The notes beneath the pieces were generated by a model. The model made no database searches and was not told where the DNA came from. It saw nothing but the letters and a program-made list of their open reading frames with translations. From Blastomussa wellsi (lineage: Eukaryota; Cnidaria; Anthozoa; Scleractinia; Plerogyridae): a DNA stretch of 64,000 nucleotides. The position numbers and the translations under genes are program-made. Location of the stretch: the NCBI GenBank assembly GCA_947652115.1, contig OX393562.1, positions 13,436,573 to 13,500,572 on the forward strand, written 5' to 3'. Below, in pieces: positions 32,466-43,873 of the stretch; position 1 is the first letter of the stretch, and every line of letters begins with the position of its first letter.

Positions 32466-32765
32466 GGAGGCGCAGTGGCCTAATGGTTAGTGCGCTGGAC
32501 TCCGGATCGGACGGTCCGGGTTCGAGCCTCTAGCCGGGGCACTGCGTTGTGTTCTTGGGCAAGACACTTTACTCTTCACCCAGGTGTACAAATGGGTACC
32601 GGCGAATTTACTGCTGGGGGGTAACCCTGCGATGGACTAGCATCCCCTCCAGGGGGAAGTAGAAATATTCTCTGTAGCTTCATGCTACAGAAACTGGGAT
32701 AAGCTCCGGCCTGATTGGCCACTAGGCCCGGAAGCAGACTTTACCTACCCTATCCTACCTTACCT
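32466..32765 (+). mobile_element. tRNA-derived SINE, best-preserved copy
   Basis: Head: GTGGCCTAATGGTTAGTGCGC (A box) and GGTTCGAGCC (B box). Body: GCACTGCGTTGTGTTCTTGGGCAAGACACTTTAC, CCCAGGTGTACAAATGGGTACC. Tail: CTTCATGCTACAGAAACTGGGATAAGC, GGCCTGATTGGCCACTAGGC, then a CTACCYTA run. This copy is the most useful reference for the family in the window. Confidence 0.88.
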
Positions 32766-33534
32766 ATTAAACGTCTTGTTTCATTCCGAGCGGATTTCTT
32801 AAACCCTTCTTAGGGTAATTGCTTTCATGTAATAAAACTTAATATTTCAATGCGGCAAGTGGTGGAAATCGATAGTAATACTTTTCGCAAACTATAGGGC
32901 GTGGCCAATCACGTGATCTGAATATTATTTAGAACAGTCATCGTTTGATTATCCTACAACATTTGAGCGTTTTTTTACGCCATTACCACACTCCTAAGTG
33001 CAATTTTTAAAAACTGTCACAAAATTATGGCGAAGGTCTAAGAACCAGGCCTTAATGTTCTTGAGCAAGCGCGAGAACTTTACCTTTAAGTTCTACAGAG
33101 CCCAGGAACGAATTTAAATTTCTTTCAAAAGTGAGAGCTTCGGCTCCATTCTGTAACAAAACCGTGACTTCTGAAGATGTATGATGAAGCATACAAAACG
33201 TCAAGTTTATAAAAGTTTGTACCATGCGTTGTCTATTGATAATGTCTATAACCGCCGTTTGTTTTCTTTTTCTTCTAAAGTTGAAATGGCCGAAGAACAG
33301 GAATATTTATAACCTGTCATAAATTACCGCTTGTATTGCAATACTTGTAGATGCCAGAAACTGGACGAAGGCCATATTGGTACCCCTCACCCCCTGGAGA
33401 CTCGCGAGAGAGAGCGCGAGCAACGAGAACTACTGGAGGAACCACAAAACAGTACTCAGACTCTAGATCACAGACGCCTTCTTACCTACCATGCAGGGTT
33501 AACCGTTTGTTCGTACCCGACCAGCCTTCAGAAA
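32766..33534. other. non-coding stretch
   Basis: No recognised gene. Overlapping short frames near 33331-33587 have no domain. Confidence 0.45.
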
Positions 33535-33609
33535 TTGGCCATTCCGGAGTAGTTGCTCAGGGAACTGGGGCGAGATTAGTTATTTGACGAGGTTTGGTAC
33601 GATTGGAGA

Positions 33610-34333
33610 GGGTTGTCCTAAAAGCAGGAATGCCAGAAGGCCGGAATTCCGGAATTCCGGAAACAAAGGCCCGGAATCCTAAAACCCGGAATGACTACAT
33701 CTCAGTTACTTCAGGCGAAAAGTAAGCGTGATTCACGATGAACTATTTGCTATTTTTACACAATCGAGTCAACTGACTTCTACTTGCAGGACACGTTTTT
33801 CATAGCTTTAAACTCCGTCATAATGAATACAATTCATTTTAAACTTGAAGTTGATGCTCGTTCACTATCTCTATTCCAATTCTTTAAACAATAATTCGCC
33901 TCCCAAAATTTATCGTTTCGGTTTTTCTCTTTATTGTGAAACGAAGAGGAGAATAAAATAACAGGAAAGACCAAATCAACTAAGGTATGGACTGGTTTCC
34001 TAGATGTATATGCACCAAAGGCGGCCAAATGTTAAATGCAAGACGTCCGTTCATTGTCATTGGCCAAAATACTGCATTCCAGCTGATTTAAATTAATTTA
34101 CCGAGGAATACTTCCAAGGTATGAGTCACATTATTTTTGCTTTAACTTGCGAAACGCGAAATTTGTAAAAATGACGGAAATATAATTATCAAGTACCCTT
34201 CACAGTTTATCTTGTAGCGCGCTTAATTTTCACCTGACCTAACGTAAGTCATTCCTGGTTTTAGGATTCCGGGCCTTTGTTTCCGGAATTCCGGATTTCC
34301 GGCCTTCTGGCATTCCAGCTTTTAGGACAACCC
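33610..34333. mobile_element. 724-bp MULE-like element with ~85-bp terminal inverted repeats
   Basis: GGGTTGTCCTAAAAGCAGGAATGCC and GGCATTCCAGCTTTTAGGACAACCC are the outer ends, and complementarity runs about 85 bp inward through GGCCGGAATTCCGG and CCCGGAATCCTAAAACC. The flanks ATTGGAGA (33602-33609) and ATTAGAGA (34334-34341) differ by one base, consistent with an 8-bp TSD. GGG termini, long inverted repeats and 8-9-bp TSDs fit Mutator-like elements. No transposase. Confidence 0.75.
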
Positions 34334-34692
34334 ATTAGAGACGTATGTATGGATTTTCAACTATACAGCGTTTGTATTCAGGAGACCACGCAACGAAGAA
34401 TTAACTTCTTGGATTGTATATTGCCGGATCTCTTGATCGAGAAATATTTGTAACAGACGACAGTATTTTCACTGACGTGACAAGCGGCCATATTGGATTG
34501 CTGAAACAAAAGATGATATTTTCATAACAATAGAGTTCAATTCCCGGAGGATAGTTTTGGGACACCAATATGGCCGCCGTTTCGATTGGCTGAAATCTAA
34601 CAAAGGGGGTCCAATCACATCTACCGTTTTAAACGTGCCAATGATTTGGGATTTTTAAACAGCTGATGTGATTGGACTCCCTTTGTTTGATT

Positions 34693-34768
34693 TTCCAGAG
34701 CCACTTGTTCCTCGTGCACAGGCCAGACCCGGCTAAGAGGGACAAGCGGCTCTGGGACGAGAATGGTG
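34693..34768. mobile_element. CCAGAGCC hairpin MITE, copy a
   Basis: CCAGAGCCACTTGTTCCTC...AGAGGGACAAGCGGCTCTGG; related to 53443-53515, 53732-53807 and 57000-57078. The right flank keeps GACGAGAATG; the left terminus is lost. Confidence 0.7.
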
Positions 34769-34841
34769 ATGGTGTCACCTCATCGATTGGTTAAAATTTG
34801 AAGCTCGCCCCAGTTTCCTGCGCAACTCCGGAATGGCCAAT

Positions 34842-36330
34842 AACACATGACATCTGTCAAACTGGCGAAGCCCCAATGCAATAATGCCTCTCTCAAATTT
34901 TTCCGGGGGGTCGGAACTTTTAACTTTAACTGTGAAGTCGAACGGTGGCCACTGAAGCGATGCTACAACAATGTCTTAGATTTTCTACCAGTCGATTACT
35001 TTTGCACCGCTAGAAAAAAATATGCACTTTTCTTTCTGATTCAAACCAGCTTTATTGCAACAATTAAATTCATCTTTTGCAACATTATCTACTTTCAACT
35101 AGACGCATGACTGCGTGCACTCGGGCTGCTCTTTTTCACTGAAACTTGATTTTTATGTATAAATATAGATTAATTACAAAACCGCGATAACTCTGCGTCA
35201 CCTTATGTACAGCTGTGAAAGTGTTTTATACCAACATGTATGTGACAAGATCGAATGGTTGCCTGTGAATTTGCATATTTATAGTAGTTTCCATATCATT
35301 TCTGGTTCGTAAAATTGAAATGCAGAGATAGTTGGAGCCTCTGACTTCCGCTGACTTGGATTGAATAGACAATAAAATGTATTCTATGATTGCCCACCCC
35401 GGCAAAGCATAACTCTGCACTTTATAATTTGAAGCTCGTGTATTTCAACTTTTGTTTATTGACATGTACACGGATCACTCATAAATGTTCGCTCGTAAAT
35501 TGATTTCTCGTAAGGCATGCGGACTGACCCTTTCCGAACATGCTCAACGTCCTTTCGCGTGGGCCTACCGCGAACGGCGTGTTCGTTTCTATCTGATTTC
35601 AGCTCCCTTGAAGTCATGGAATCCGTGCTACAATAAACTTTCAAACAACTTCTGCTTTCCATTTTCTCAGCGATGTGCAGAGCGCTGAGCGACCGCTCAC
35701 CTACTCGACGCATGCGCTTTAAAGCCCAGACTGCGATTTGTGACTGAACGTGGAAAAAGAAAATAATACCGAAATTGCAACTCGGCGAGCCCGAGTAATA
35801 ACTCGTATAAATAGTGTTGTGTGTTTGAGTATTTCGATTCTACAGCTAATTACCGACACGAGAAATACGCAAATGGAGTTATGTACTTCTGTAGATACAT
35901 AAGTACTAATTCCCAACTATTACATTATCACAGACACGATAAGCTATATCATGCATGAAAACACCATCTAACAACTAGAGTTTACACAAAGGAAAGCCGA
36001 GTTTAGAAATGGGAACGGTTTTTTGCTGATAAATCGCCCTCGGACGTCTACAACGCGTGCACAAGATACAATGTACAGGAGTACGCTTAAAGACCCAGTT
36101 TTGACCAGCATGCATTGAATATTCTATTCTCTCTCTCTTTAGCATGTTTACATCGCGCTCGTCATTAGACTCGTATTGCTTTCAGAAGTTGTTTCAATAG
36201 GTTTATTTAGTAGGCAACACATGAATTCGGTCCTCTATATTTCAATTGTGAAACGAAAGAACGCCTGTATCTGGTTTTGCAGAATCCACAACAATTGATA
36301 ACAGAGGCGCACACTGTATGCTGGACAATA
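34842..36330. other. non-coding stretch
   Basis: No gene, RNA or clear element ends. Several short frames (for example 35456-35713 on the minus strand) have no recognisable domain. Confidence 0.45.
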
Positions 36331-36344
36331 CTGGGTCTTTAAAG

Positions 36345-37560
36345 TGTGAAAAGTTCCTATGAAGTAAAAAACAACTTCAGCTTATTTGAAAGTCCTTTCA
36401 AAACGACGAAGAATGGCGTTTGCTTTTTTGTAATATCTTCTTTCAGCTTATTTGAAAGCCCTTTCAAAATGATGAATGGCTTTTGCCTTTTTGTAATATC
36501 TTCTTTCAGCTTATTTGAAAGCCCTTTCAAAATGATGAATGGCTTTTGCCTTTTTGTAATATCTTCTTTCAGCTTATTTGAAAGCCCTTTCAAAATAATG
36601 AAGAAAGGCTTTTGCCTTTTGTAATATCTTCTTTCAGCTTATTTGAAAGCCCTTTCAAAATGATGAAGAATGGCGTTTGCTTTTTTGTAATATCTTCTTT
36701 CAGCTTATTTGAAAGCCCTTTCAAAATGATGAATGGCTTTTGCCTTTTTGTAATATCTTCTTTCAGCTTATTTGAAAGCCCTTTCAAAATGATGAATGGC
36801 TTTTGCCTTTTTGTAATATCTTCTTTCAGCTTATTTGAAAGCCCTTTCAAAATAATGAAGAAAGGCTTTTGCCTTTTGTAATATCTTCTTTCAGCTTATT
36901 TGAAAGCCCTTTCAAAATGATGAAGAATGGCGTTTGCTTTTTTGTAATATCTTCTTTCAGCTTATTTGAAAGCCCTTTCAAAATGATGAATGGCTTTTGC
37001 CTTTTTGCAATATCTTCTTTCAGCTTATTTGAAAGCCCTTTCAAAACGATGAAGAATGGCTTTTGACTTTCTGTAATATCTTCTTTCAGCTTATTTGAAA
37101 GCCCTTTCAAAATAATGAACAATGGCTTTTGCCTTTTTGTAATATCTTCTTTCAGCTTATTTGAAAGCCCTTTCAAAATAATGAAGAAAGGCTTTTGCCT
37201 TTTGTAATATCTTCTTTCAGCTTATTTGAAAGCCCTTTCAAAATGATGAAGAATGGCGTTTGCCTTTTTGTAATATCTTCTTTCAGCTTATTTGAAAGCC
37301 CTTTCAAAATAATGAAGAAAGGCTTTTGCCTTTTGTAATATCTTCTTTCAGCTTATTTGAAAGCCCTTTCAAAATGATGAAGAATGGCGTTTGCTTTTTT
37401 GTAATATCTTCTTTCAGCTTATTTGAAAGCCCTTTCAAAATAATGAAGAATGGCTTTTGCCTTTTTGTAATATCTTCTTTCGGCTTATTTGAAAGCCCTT
37501 TCAAAATGATGAAGAATGGCTTTTGACTTTTTGTAATATCTTTTTTCGTTCCAGAGATAT
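36345..37560. repeat. ~65-bp tandem array (18 copies) with 257-bp higher-order repeat
   Basis: Each monomer contains TTTCAGCTTATTTGAAAG then CCCTTTCAAAATGATGAA. TTTGAAAGCCCTTTCAAA is itself a near-perfect palindrome, so every unit can form a small hairpin. Monomers vary in the GGCTTTTGCC/GGCGTTTGCT word. The variant GAATGGCGTTTGC recurs at 36411, 36668 and 36925, exactly 257 bp apart, showing four-monomer blocks. Open frames on both strands (KGLSNKLKEDITK... and SFSLFESPFK...) persist because some monomer lengths are multiples of three. Confidence 0.92.
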
Positions 37561-37960
37561 TCACGATTTTGAATTATGTACATTAGATAACTGATCACCC
37601 CATTATCGATCATTAGCGGTTTCAGTATGGGGTCTAGGCAAATAATGAATCAATGCAGATGAAACTTGGTACCAGTATTGTACCCTACGAAATACACCTC
37701 ATGGTACTTATTTTGATGTTGCTATGGCAACACTTTTGGTTCCAGATCTCTTTTATACGGAAGTGATGTACTGTTTTTGATCTTTACCAAACATCATTCA
37801 CTTCCTAAATGGCGATAAGGAGACCAAAGCCCAAAAATGTAGGTCATTTCGGTAAGAATTAGGGTATGGGTTTCATTCTCTGGAACGAAAGAAGATATTA
37901 AAAAAAGGTAAACGTCATTTTCCCTCATTTTGAAAGGGCTGCCAAATTAGGTGGTTCACG
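37538..37960. mobile_element. inverted-repeat (foldback) partner of the tandem array
   Basis: AATATCTTTTTTCGTTCCAGAGA at 37538-37560 pairs with TCTCTGGAACGAAAGAAGATATT at 37878-37900. Beyond that, TTTTCCCTCATTTTGAAAGGGCTGCC (37917-37945) is one array monomer in reverse. The array is therefore one arm of a foldback structure and this is the short arm. Confidence 0.7.
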
Positions 37961-38214
37961 AGAGCTTAGACCTTCCCGTCTCAGGCTTTCTTTTATAACC
38001 AGGCGGATGACGTGGATGAAAAAACATTCAGTTTAGTCTTGTAACGCAGTCATCAGTGAACCGAGTCAGATCAAAGTGAGGGGGATTTTTTATAATAATT
38101 TTATCATTGGTGTGATGTCGGATGACGTTACCGATGCAATAAAAGGTAGAATGTACATGTAGAAGTCTTATTCTTAAATATCTCTAAGGAAATACTTTCA
38201 ACAATGTCTTTCGG

Positions 38215-38640
38215 AAGTTTGTGGTTTTCATGTGACGTCATAAAAGTCTGAAATAAAAATTCGCTAGGCTTGCTAAACTTTCGTTGCCACTAGGTGTAAG
38301 ACTAACTAAAAACATATCTTTTCACAAATTTTCAGCTCCATATTACCCTTCGTTTTGAAAACAGAGCATCTTGAATATTTGAGTTCTCGGCCGTATGTGA
38401 CATCAAGCTGAGAACCGTGACAAAACTGTTTTGTTTAGAAAAAGCCTATCCTTTCGATTTTCAGATGTTTGAACATTTCAGATATCATAAGTGGTGTTTA
38501 TGTGTAAGCATAATAGCTCCTGAGCCAAAAGTAGTCGCTATTATAGCACAATTAAGTTCCAGATGGTTTCGCGTGCATCACGGCGGCCATATTTGTGCCC
38601 CTCGGAAGGACACAAATTATAATATGGCGTCTCGGGCCTT
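38215..38640 (+). repeat. dispersed repeat, copy B
   Basis: Aligns with 4540-4950 in the same orientation, ending in the GGCCATATTTGTG hairpin. Indels in the shared open frame argue against coding. Confidence 0.75.
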
Positions 38641-39420
38641 AAAATGTTAGGTGGGGGGGGGGAGAGCCTGGGCCCCCGGGACCCTCCCCTAGATCTGACT
38701 TTGGGCCAGAATTTCGTATTCAGTTTATTTTCTTTCACCTTCCAAATCTCTTGGTACTAATACCTTTCGAAGAAAGAGCAGGCCTTTTAATAGTGCGTTT
38801 AGCACTACTGACTGGTTTGGTTTTCTCTACAAGTGCACATCATTTGTTGCCAAGTTTCTGCGATGAAGCGGCAACAATCGCTGCTGTCCTTTCATTTTAC
38901 CACGTCTGTCCATTGAAAATGAAAAAAGTTACAGAAGAAGCGAGAAATATAACTCGCTTTTCAGGTTTCGAAAACAGGCCAGAGTAGTAGTAGTTTTCGT
39001 TCCATTGTGAAATTCTTCTCACTAAGTTTTCAAAAATCCAGATGATGTTAAAAAAATTCTTGCACAAGCTCACAGTCCAAAAAAAAAACCTTGCTCAACC
39101 TGAGGGTGAAAAAAAATTCTTGCCAGGCAAAACAAATTGCCCAGCCCCCCTCAAAAATAAAATGGTCTGTCCCTTATAGTACAGAGCCTACAGTGTATAG
39201 CTTTGTTAGTGTGGGTCGGGAAAATGTAAATTGTCTGAACTCAGACAAGCTATTTGAGGCATTCTGGTGGAGGTTTTGCACTATCAATTATTATTAATAG
39301 AATTTTCACTGTATTTTTAACCAAATGAAAGAATTGTGGGCTCTGAGGATTAGAGTGAAAACATACAAAATGCAGAAAATCAGAACAAAGATTGCACTTA
39401 GGGGTATGTGGCAATTGCAT
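38641..39420. other. non-coding stretch
   Basis: A poly-G run at about 38653 and A-runs near 39078-39115; no gene recognised. Confidence 0.45.
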
Positions 39421-39433
39421 CACATGGCTGCTG

Positions 39434-40183
39434 TTTCATATGATTATCATAGTGTTCAAGAAGTAAAGCATAGCTACTTAATTTTGCAAGACAAATCCAA
39501 CATTCAAAATGGCCTTGCTATACTTCTGACAAATTAGATGCTGGGTGGATTCTTTCATAAAACTTTGAACCTCCTGCTTGACCTGAACACTTGTCATGCT
39601 GTTTGCATTCAGAAGGCTTTTCGCCTATATGGAAGACCCTTTCATGTCTTTGACAAGTTTTTCTCCACCTAAAACCCTTGCCACACAGCTTGCATGCATA
39701 CAGCTTCTCGCCTGTATGATCCCTTTCGTGAGTCCTCAAACCTCTTTCTTGTTTGAAGCACTTGCCACACTGTTTGCACTCAAAAGGCTTCCCTCCAGTA
39801 TTAATTGTTTCACGCATTCCTGCAATCCTGGAAATAAAAATACCGGAAAAATGGCCTTGCTCTACTTCTGACAAATTAGATGCTGGGTGGATTCTTTCAT
39901 AAAACTTTGAGCCTCCTGCTTGACCTGAACACTTGTCATGCTGTTTGCATTCAGAAGGCTTTTCGCCTATATGGAAGACCCTTTCATGTCTTTGACAAGT
40001 TTTTCTCCACCTAAAACCCTTGCCACACAGCTTGCATGCATACAGCTTCTCGCCTGTATGATCCCTTTTGTGAGTCCTCAAACCTCTTTCTTGTTTGAAG
40101 CACTTGCCACACTGTTTGCACTCAAAAGGCTTCCTTCCAGTATTAATTGTTTCACGCATTCCTCCAATCCTGGAAATAAAAAT
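39434..40183 (-). pseudogene. C2H2 zinc-finger exon, 342-bp duplication, premature stop
   Basis: The open frame 39518-40159 holds two copies of one block: a good finger (CKQCGKCFKQERGLRTH), a second finger ending CQRHERVFH, and a third that lost a Cys and a His (CKQHDKCSGQAGGSKFYERIH). The period is 342 bp. The first copy begins after a splice-acceptor-like TTTTTATTTCCAG at about 40172. The second copy includes the same acceptor, now translated as GIFISRIAG, so the duplication took exon plus intron end. The upstream copy reads LSEVEQGHF (GAG at 39860-39862). The downstream copy has TAG at 39518-39520 at the same place, cutting off the conserved C-terminal finger (ECWIC...EHYDNHMK) still encoded to 39434. 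Confidence 0.85.
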
Positions 40184-40515
40184 ACCAGTAATTAAAAATG
40201 AAAAAAGGTTCCGGCATATTATATCAGCTTGTACTTGTCAAAGATTTCTAAAGAAGTTGTTACGAATCTCACCAATCATCTCTATTCTCCTCTATACTCT
40301 CAGCAACTTTACAGTTTAATTACATTTATTATATGGGAAGGAAAATCTGAGTGTTCTGATTGGTTCTTTCTTGGTCGGGTAAAGGTTCTTAGCCCCATTT
40401 GTTTTTGTAAAGTTGGATAATTTAATTGCGGAAAAAAGCATACATAAATACTCTAATTATATAATATAAAATGTTTTAAAAATCGTGGTAGCTTGTTCTT
40501 TCGGAGTTGTTTGTA

Positions 40516-40761
40516 GTATAAAACATGTTATGGTGGAAAATTAAACCTCTGAATTCAAGTCACCGAAAGTGCATCAGTTTTTAACAAGCATACACGACCC
40601 GAGTGTCATATAATAAACTACTTACTAACCTAGCTTGCTTGAGCCGTAATGGGGAATATTGGCCCTTGGTTGTTTTTGCACAGACCTCGCTGTGTTCGGT
40701 CCATACTGCCACGACCCTGGGCCAATATTCCCCAGTACGGCCCTCTCACTCGGTTAGTAAA
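40516..40761 (-). repeat. hairpin-bearing dispersed repeat, copy 2
   Basis: Reverse-orientation relative of 15305-15510. The palindromic part runs from TTACTAACCTAGC (40620) to GGTTAGTAA (40761), with inner arms GGGGAATATTGGCCC and GGGCCAATATTCCCC separated by about 60 bases. Confidence 0.8.
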
Positions 40762-40980
40762 ATTCAATTCATTGCCTCATGTTTTGCAATGCATTAGGCA
40801 TGATTTGATCACCTGTTTCTGGATGAGGTAAGCTTTTGTAGAGAAAACAATTTCAATAGAAATTCTAAGACAAGTAATTTCAGTTGCATGACTCACTTAT
40901 GTTCGAGGCCTCAATAAGTACTTTCAGATGGCTTCACTATAATAAAGGTAAGCCTCACGCCAAGGAGCGCATACTGCCAG

Positions 40981-41213
40981 AGCTTATCCTGGTTTCCGTA
41001 TCATTAAGTGGAATATTTCTACTCCCCCCTGGATGGGATGCTAGTCCATCGCAGGGTTACCCCCCAGCATTATTTTATACACCTGGATGGAAAGAGGCAC
41101 TGTGGGCGTAAAGCGCCTTGCCCAAGAACACAACGCAGTGCCCCGGCTAGAGGCTCGAACCCGGACCGTCCGATCCGGAGTCCAGCGCACTAACCATTAG
41201 GCCACTATGCCAC
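40981..41213 (-). mobile_element. tRNA-derived SINE, reverse copy
   Basis: Reverse complement of the 32466-32765 family: head GTGGCATAGTGGCCTAATGGTTAGTGCGC..., B box GGTTCGAGCC, then AACGCAGTG/CACTGCGTT and the GGATGGGATGCTAGTCCATCGCAGGG body. Nearly full length, with the 3' tail lost. Confidence 0.88.
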
Positions 41214-41929
41214 ACTATAGTATAATAAAAGTGATTTAATATTTACAAGACATCTATAGTTTCTCAAATCTAGAAATCATTTGGCAAGCAGAATGGGGAG
41301 GTGATATTTATTTTTCAATGATAGAAATTTACATAGTAGAGGTGTAAGGATTCTTTTTTGACCAACAGTTAAAACAGAAAACATCCAGGTTGCCACCACC
41401 AAAAATGGAAGACTTCTTACCTTAAACGCCACAGTGGAAGGAAATTTCGTATTTGTCACCAAATACTCCCCAAACAATCAAAATACCCAAGAAAAGTTCT
41501 ATGCAAATTTGTTAAAGTAGTTACACATTTTTCTCAACACATTATATTAGGTGGTGATTTTAATTATTGTCTTGAAAACATTGTTAAGGTACAGTAGGAG
41601 GCAAAAACATCAGCGTGAAGAAAGTGATACACCTTATAAATGACCTTGGAACCAACTTGAGACCTAATTTACACGTGGAGACAAAATCCAACTGAAACTG
41701 GTTTCACCTGGTGAATACAGCTCTGGGCAAGTCCCCAATACTGCTATTAAATCTCATTTTGACTCCGACCATTCTCTGATCCACAAAATCAGGCTTTGAG
41801 CAATAACACAAAGCCAGGTGGTATGTGCTTGGTGAAAAAAAATTCTTAATTTAGAGAAATACAGGGAGGTAGCTAAGAAATTACAAAGCCGCCTCACAAA
41901 CAAGCTCAGTAAACTTTAGACTACTATTA

Positions 41930-42048
41930 AGGAAAAAATTGCAGAGTACATTTTTTATTTTTCCGGCCAGAAATGAGGTGTGACCGAGCTAACACTTACT
42001 TGGCCGGTCATTGTGACCGGAGACTCTACAGAAATTAATTTCAGCCCT
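41930..42048. mobile_element. right end of the CAGGGCTGAAA hAT-like element
   Basis: Matches 28570-28685 (TTTCCGGCCAGAAATGAGGTGTGACCGAGC, ACTTGGCCGGTCATTGTGACCGG, TTTCAGCCCTG). A solo end inserted in or deleted within the L1-like remains. Confidence 0.75.
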
Positions 42049-42209
42049 GAATTATGAGCTGGTAGTTTATTTGCTTTGGTGATCATTCTCTCAAGTTGAT
42101 AAATCATTTCAATTTTAAGATTAAATACTTTAAATGAAGGCAAAGATTTATTCCGTCTACAAGAGTATAAGTACTGTTTTGCAACTAACAAAATATGGTT
42201 TAGAAACAA

Positions 42210-42443
42210 TTAATCTGCACACTTTAAAATACCAAACATTATATCTTTCTCAGAGAGGTGTTCAATCTTGACCTCTTGATTTTTGAACCATTTTAAAATT
42301 TCAGTCCAAAATTTCTGAGAGTAATGACACGAGATGAAAAAGTGCTCTAGGGATTTGTTTATTTCACCACAAAAGGAACACACCGAAGAGGATATAATGC
42401 CAATTCTGCATAAAAATGCATTTGTCACAAGACACCATTCCAA
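42210..42443 (-). pseudogene. L1-like ORF2 C-terminal zinc-binding region (zf-RVT)
   Basis: A 77-aa frame with CSFCGEINKSLEHFFISCHYSQKFW, the C-x2-C...H-x4-C pattern with trailing W that ends many plant- and invertebrate-type L1 ORF2 proteins. Upstream DNA on the same strand is too degenerate to connect by frame. Confidence 0.75.
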
Positions 42444-43233
42444 TTAAGTAATTTATACTGAAATTCACAGGTTTTTGAATCTAAGGCAGCATGAAATGGC
42501 AAGCCATAAATTTCTTTCCATTCTAAAGCGTCACTGACAAAGCGTGTATTGAAACTCATCTGAGCAGTCGGTGGAGTGATGATTCTGTTTTGAAGTTCTT
42601 TATAGACAGTCTTTGAAACAACTTTTTTGACTGAAACATTTTGTCCATTGAAACTGTACTATATCAAAACTATGTTAAATCTATGTTAAAAGGATCATTG
42701 CCTATAAAGCCTATAAACATTTTTAATGATTCATGCCATTCAACTGGTAAGGCATCAATTAAAGAAACAAGTCTAAAGGCATCTAACAGAGAGATTAGAT
42801 CTCCTATTCTAAGATTCTTTTTTCTGCGAGATTTCTAAAATATACAGATTTGCCTCCAATATAAATAAATTTATTTTTCCATAAAATAGCTTTGGAAAGA
42901 TCCTGTCCATTTAGATCCTATATACTTGCCTGATTTGCCGTGGAGCATTATGAGAAACATTTAAAACATTCTTCACAAAAAGTTGAGAGCTTTATAGGCA
43001 ATTTTTTTATCAGCATAAGATAAGTTTACCTCCAACAGGTATAATGCAGGATAATTGTTTTCCAGCTACTTGGTTGATAACTTGCTAGTTTCCTGCAGCA
43101 GAGTACTCTCTGAGTTTCAATTATAGAATCTAAATGTGGTGCTTTTAGTCCTCCACCTAAATGAAGAAACAATAATTAAAGGTTTTAACAATTTGGATTC
43201 TACCGATAATTGTCAAATCTCTCACCTCCAGAT

Positions 43234-43416
43234 TCATAGTTTTTGTTGGATAGAACTTATTAACTCGTTAACATCTAGATTTTGTTTGGTCCGAAGATCA
43301 TAAGTGAAGTGTACCCCGAAGATTTGTACAGACCTTTTATTTTTTTTAAATTGCCTTGTACGCCTTTGCCCTGTTGTAAAATACTTGCGTGATGACCCAA
43401 CAGCATTATTTCTCAT
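43234..43416 (-). pseudogene. L1-like reverse transcriptase thumb fragment
   Basis: VQIFGVHFTYDLRTKQNLDVNELISSIQQKL resembles the LGVxFSYD...L-x-I-x-xKL thumb segment of L1-type reverse transcriptases. It lies in the right order between the motif A fragment and the C-terminal zinc region. Confidence 0.65.
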
Positions 43417-43459
43417 TTTTCATGATTAATCTTTAGGCCTGAAGAACTTTCATAATTTT

Positions 43460-43873
43460 TCAAAAATCGGGAAGGGTTAATTTGATCTCTTCATTATCCA
43501 CTGTAATTATTCCACTGACATCTTTACTGCTGCGTACATTAATACAAAGAATTTCTAAACCATTGTTTAGAACATAGCTTGAGATATTGTTGTAAAGTGT
43601 GTGGATCCATTGCATAAATGATGGTCCAAAACCAAACGCGGATAAAGTTTGAAACAGAAAATCCCTGCTTACAGTATCAAAGGCCTTTTTGAAATCTATA
43701 CAAATAATTCTTCCTTCAATATTATACCTTTCCATAACATCCTTGATCGTTCTAACTGCGTCAAAAATGGTTCTTCCCTTAAAACACGCACATTGATCAT
43801 AATGTATGATATAATTAATGAGATGCAATTGACAGGTGTGATGGCAAAGACCTCCCCGGCTCCTTATATTCAT
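43460..43873 (-). pseudogene. L1-like reverse transcriptase fingers/palm fragment
   Basis: CFKGRTIFDAVRTIKDVMERY followed by IICIDFKKAFDTVSRDFLF (motif A with its catalytic Asp) and FGFGPSFMQWI. The last 20 residues of the frame have no counterpart, so it stops being homologous before the YADD motif. The Met at the start belongs to the rearrangement junction, not to the gene. Confidence 0.8.

Larger units (their letters stand above)
33535..34840. mobile_element. outer inverted-repeat element containing a nested element
   Basis: TTGGCCATTCCGGAGTAGTT...GGAACTGGGGCGAG at 33535-33574 pairs with CTCGCCCCAGTTTCC...AACTCCGGAATGGCCAA at 34804-34840. Between them lie a second element (33610-34333), a third inverted pair (34590-34692) and a hairpin MITE (34693-34768). 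TSD not seen. Confidence 0.65.

Noticed and set aside
36357..37564. Repeat peptides KGLSNKLKEDITK and SFSLFESPFK
   Set aside because: Mirror-image frames of a tandem DNA array; copies with other lengths break the frame.
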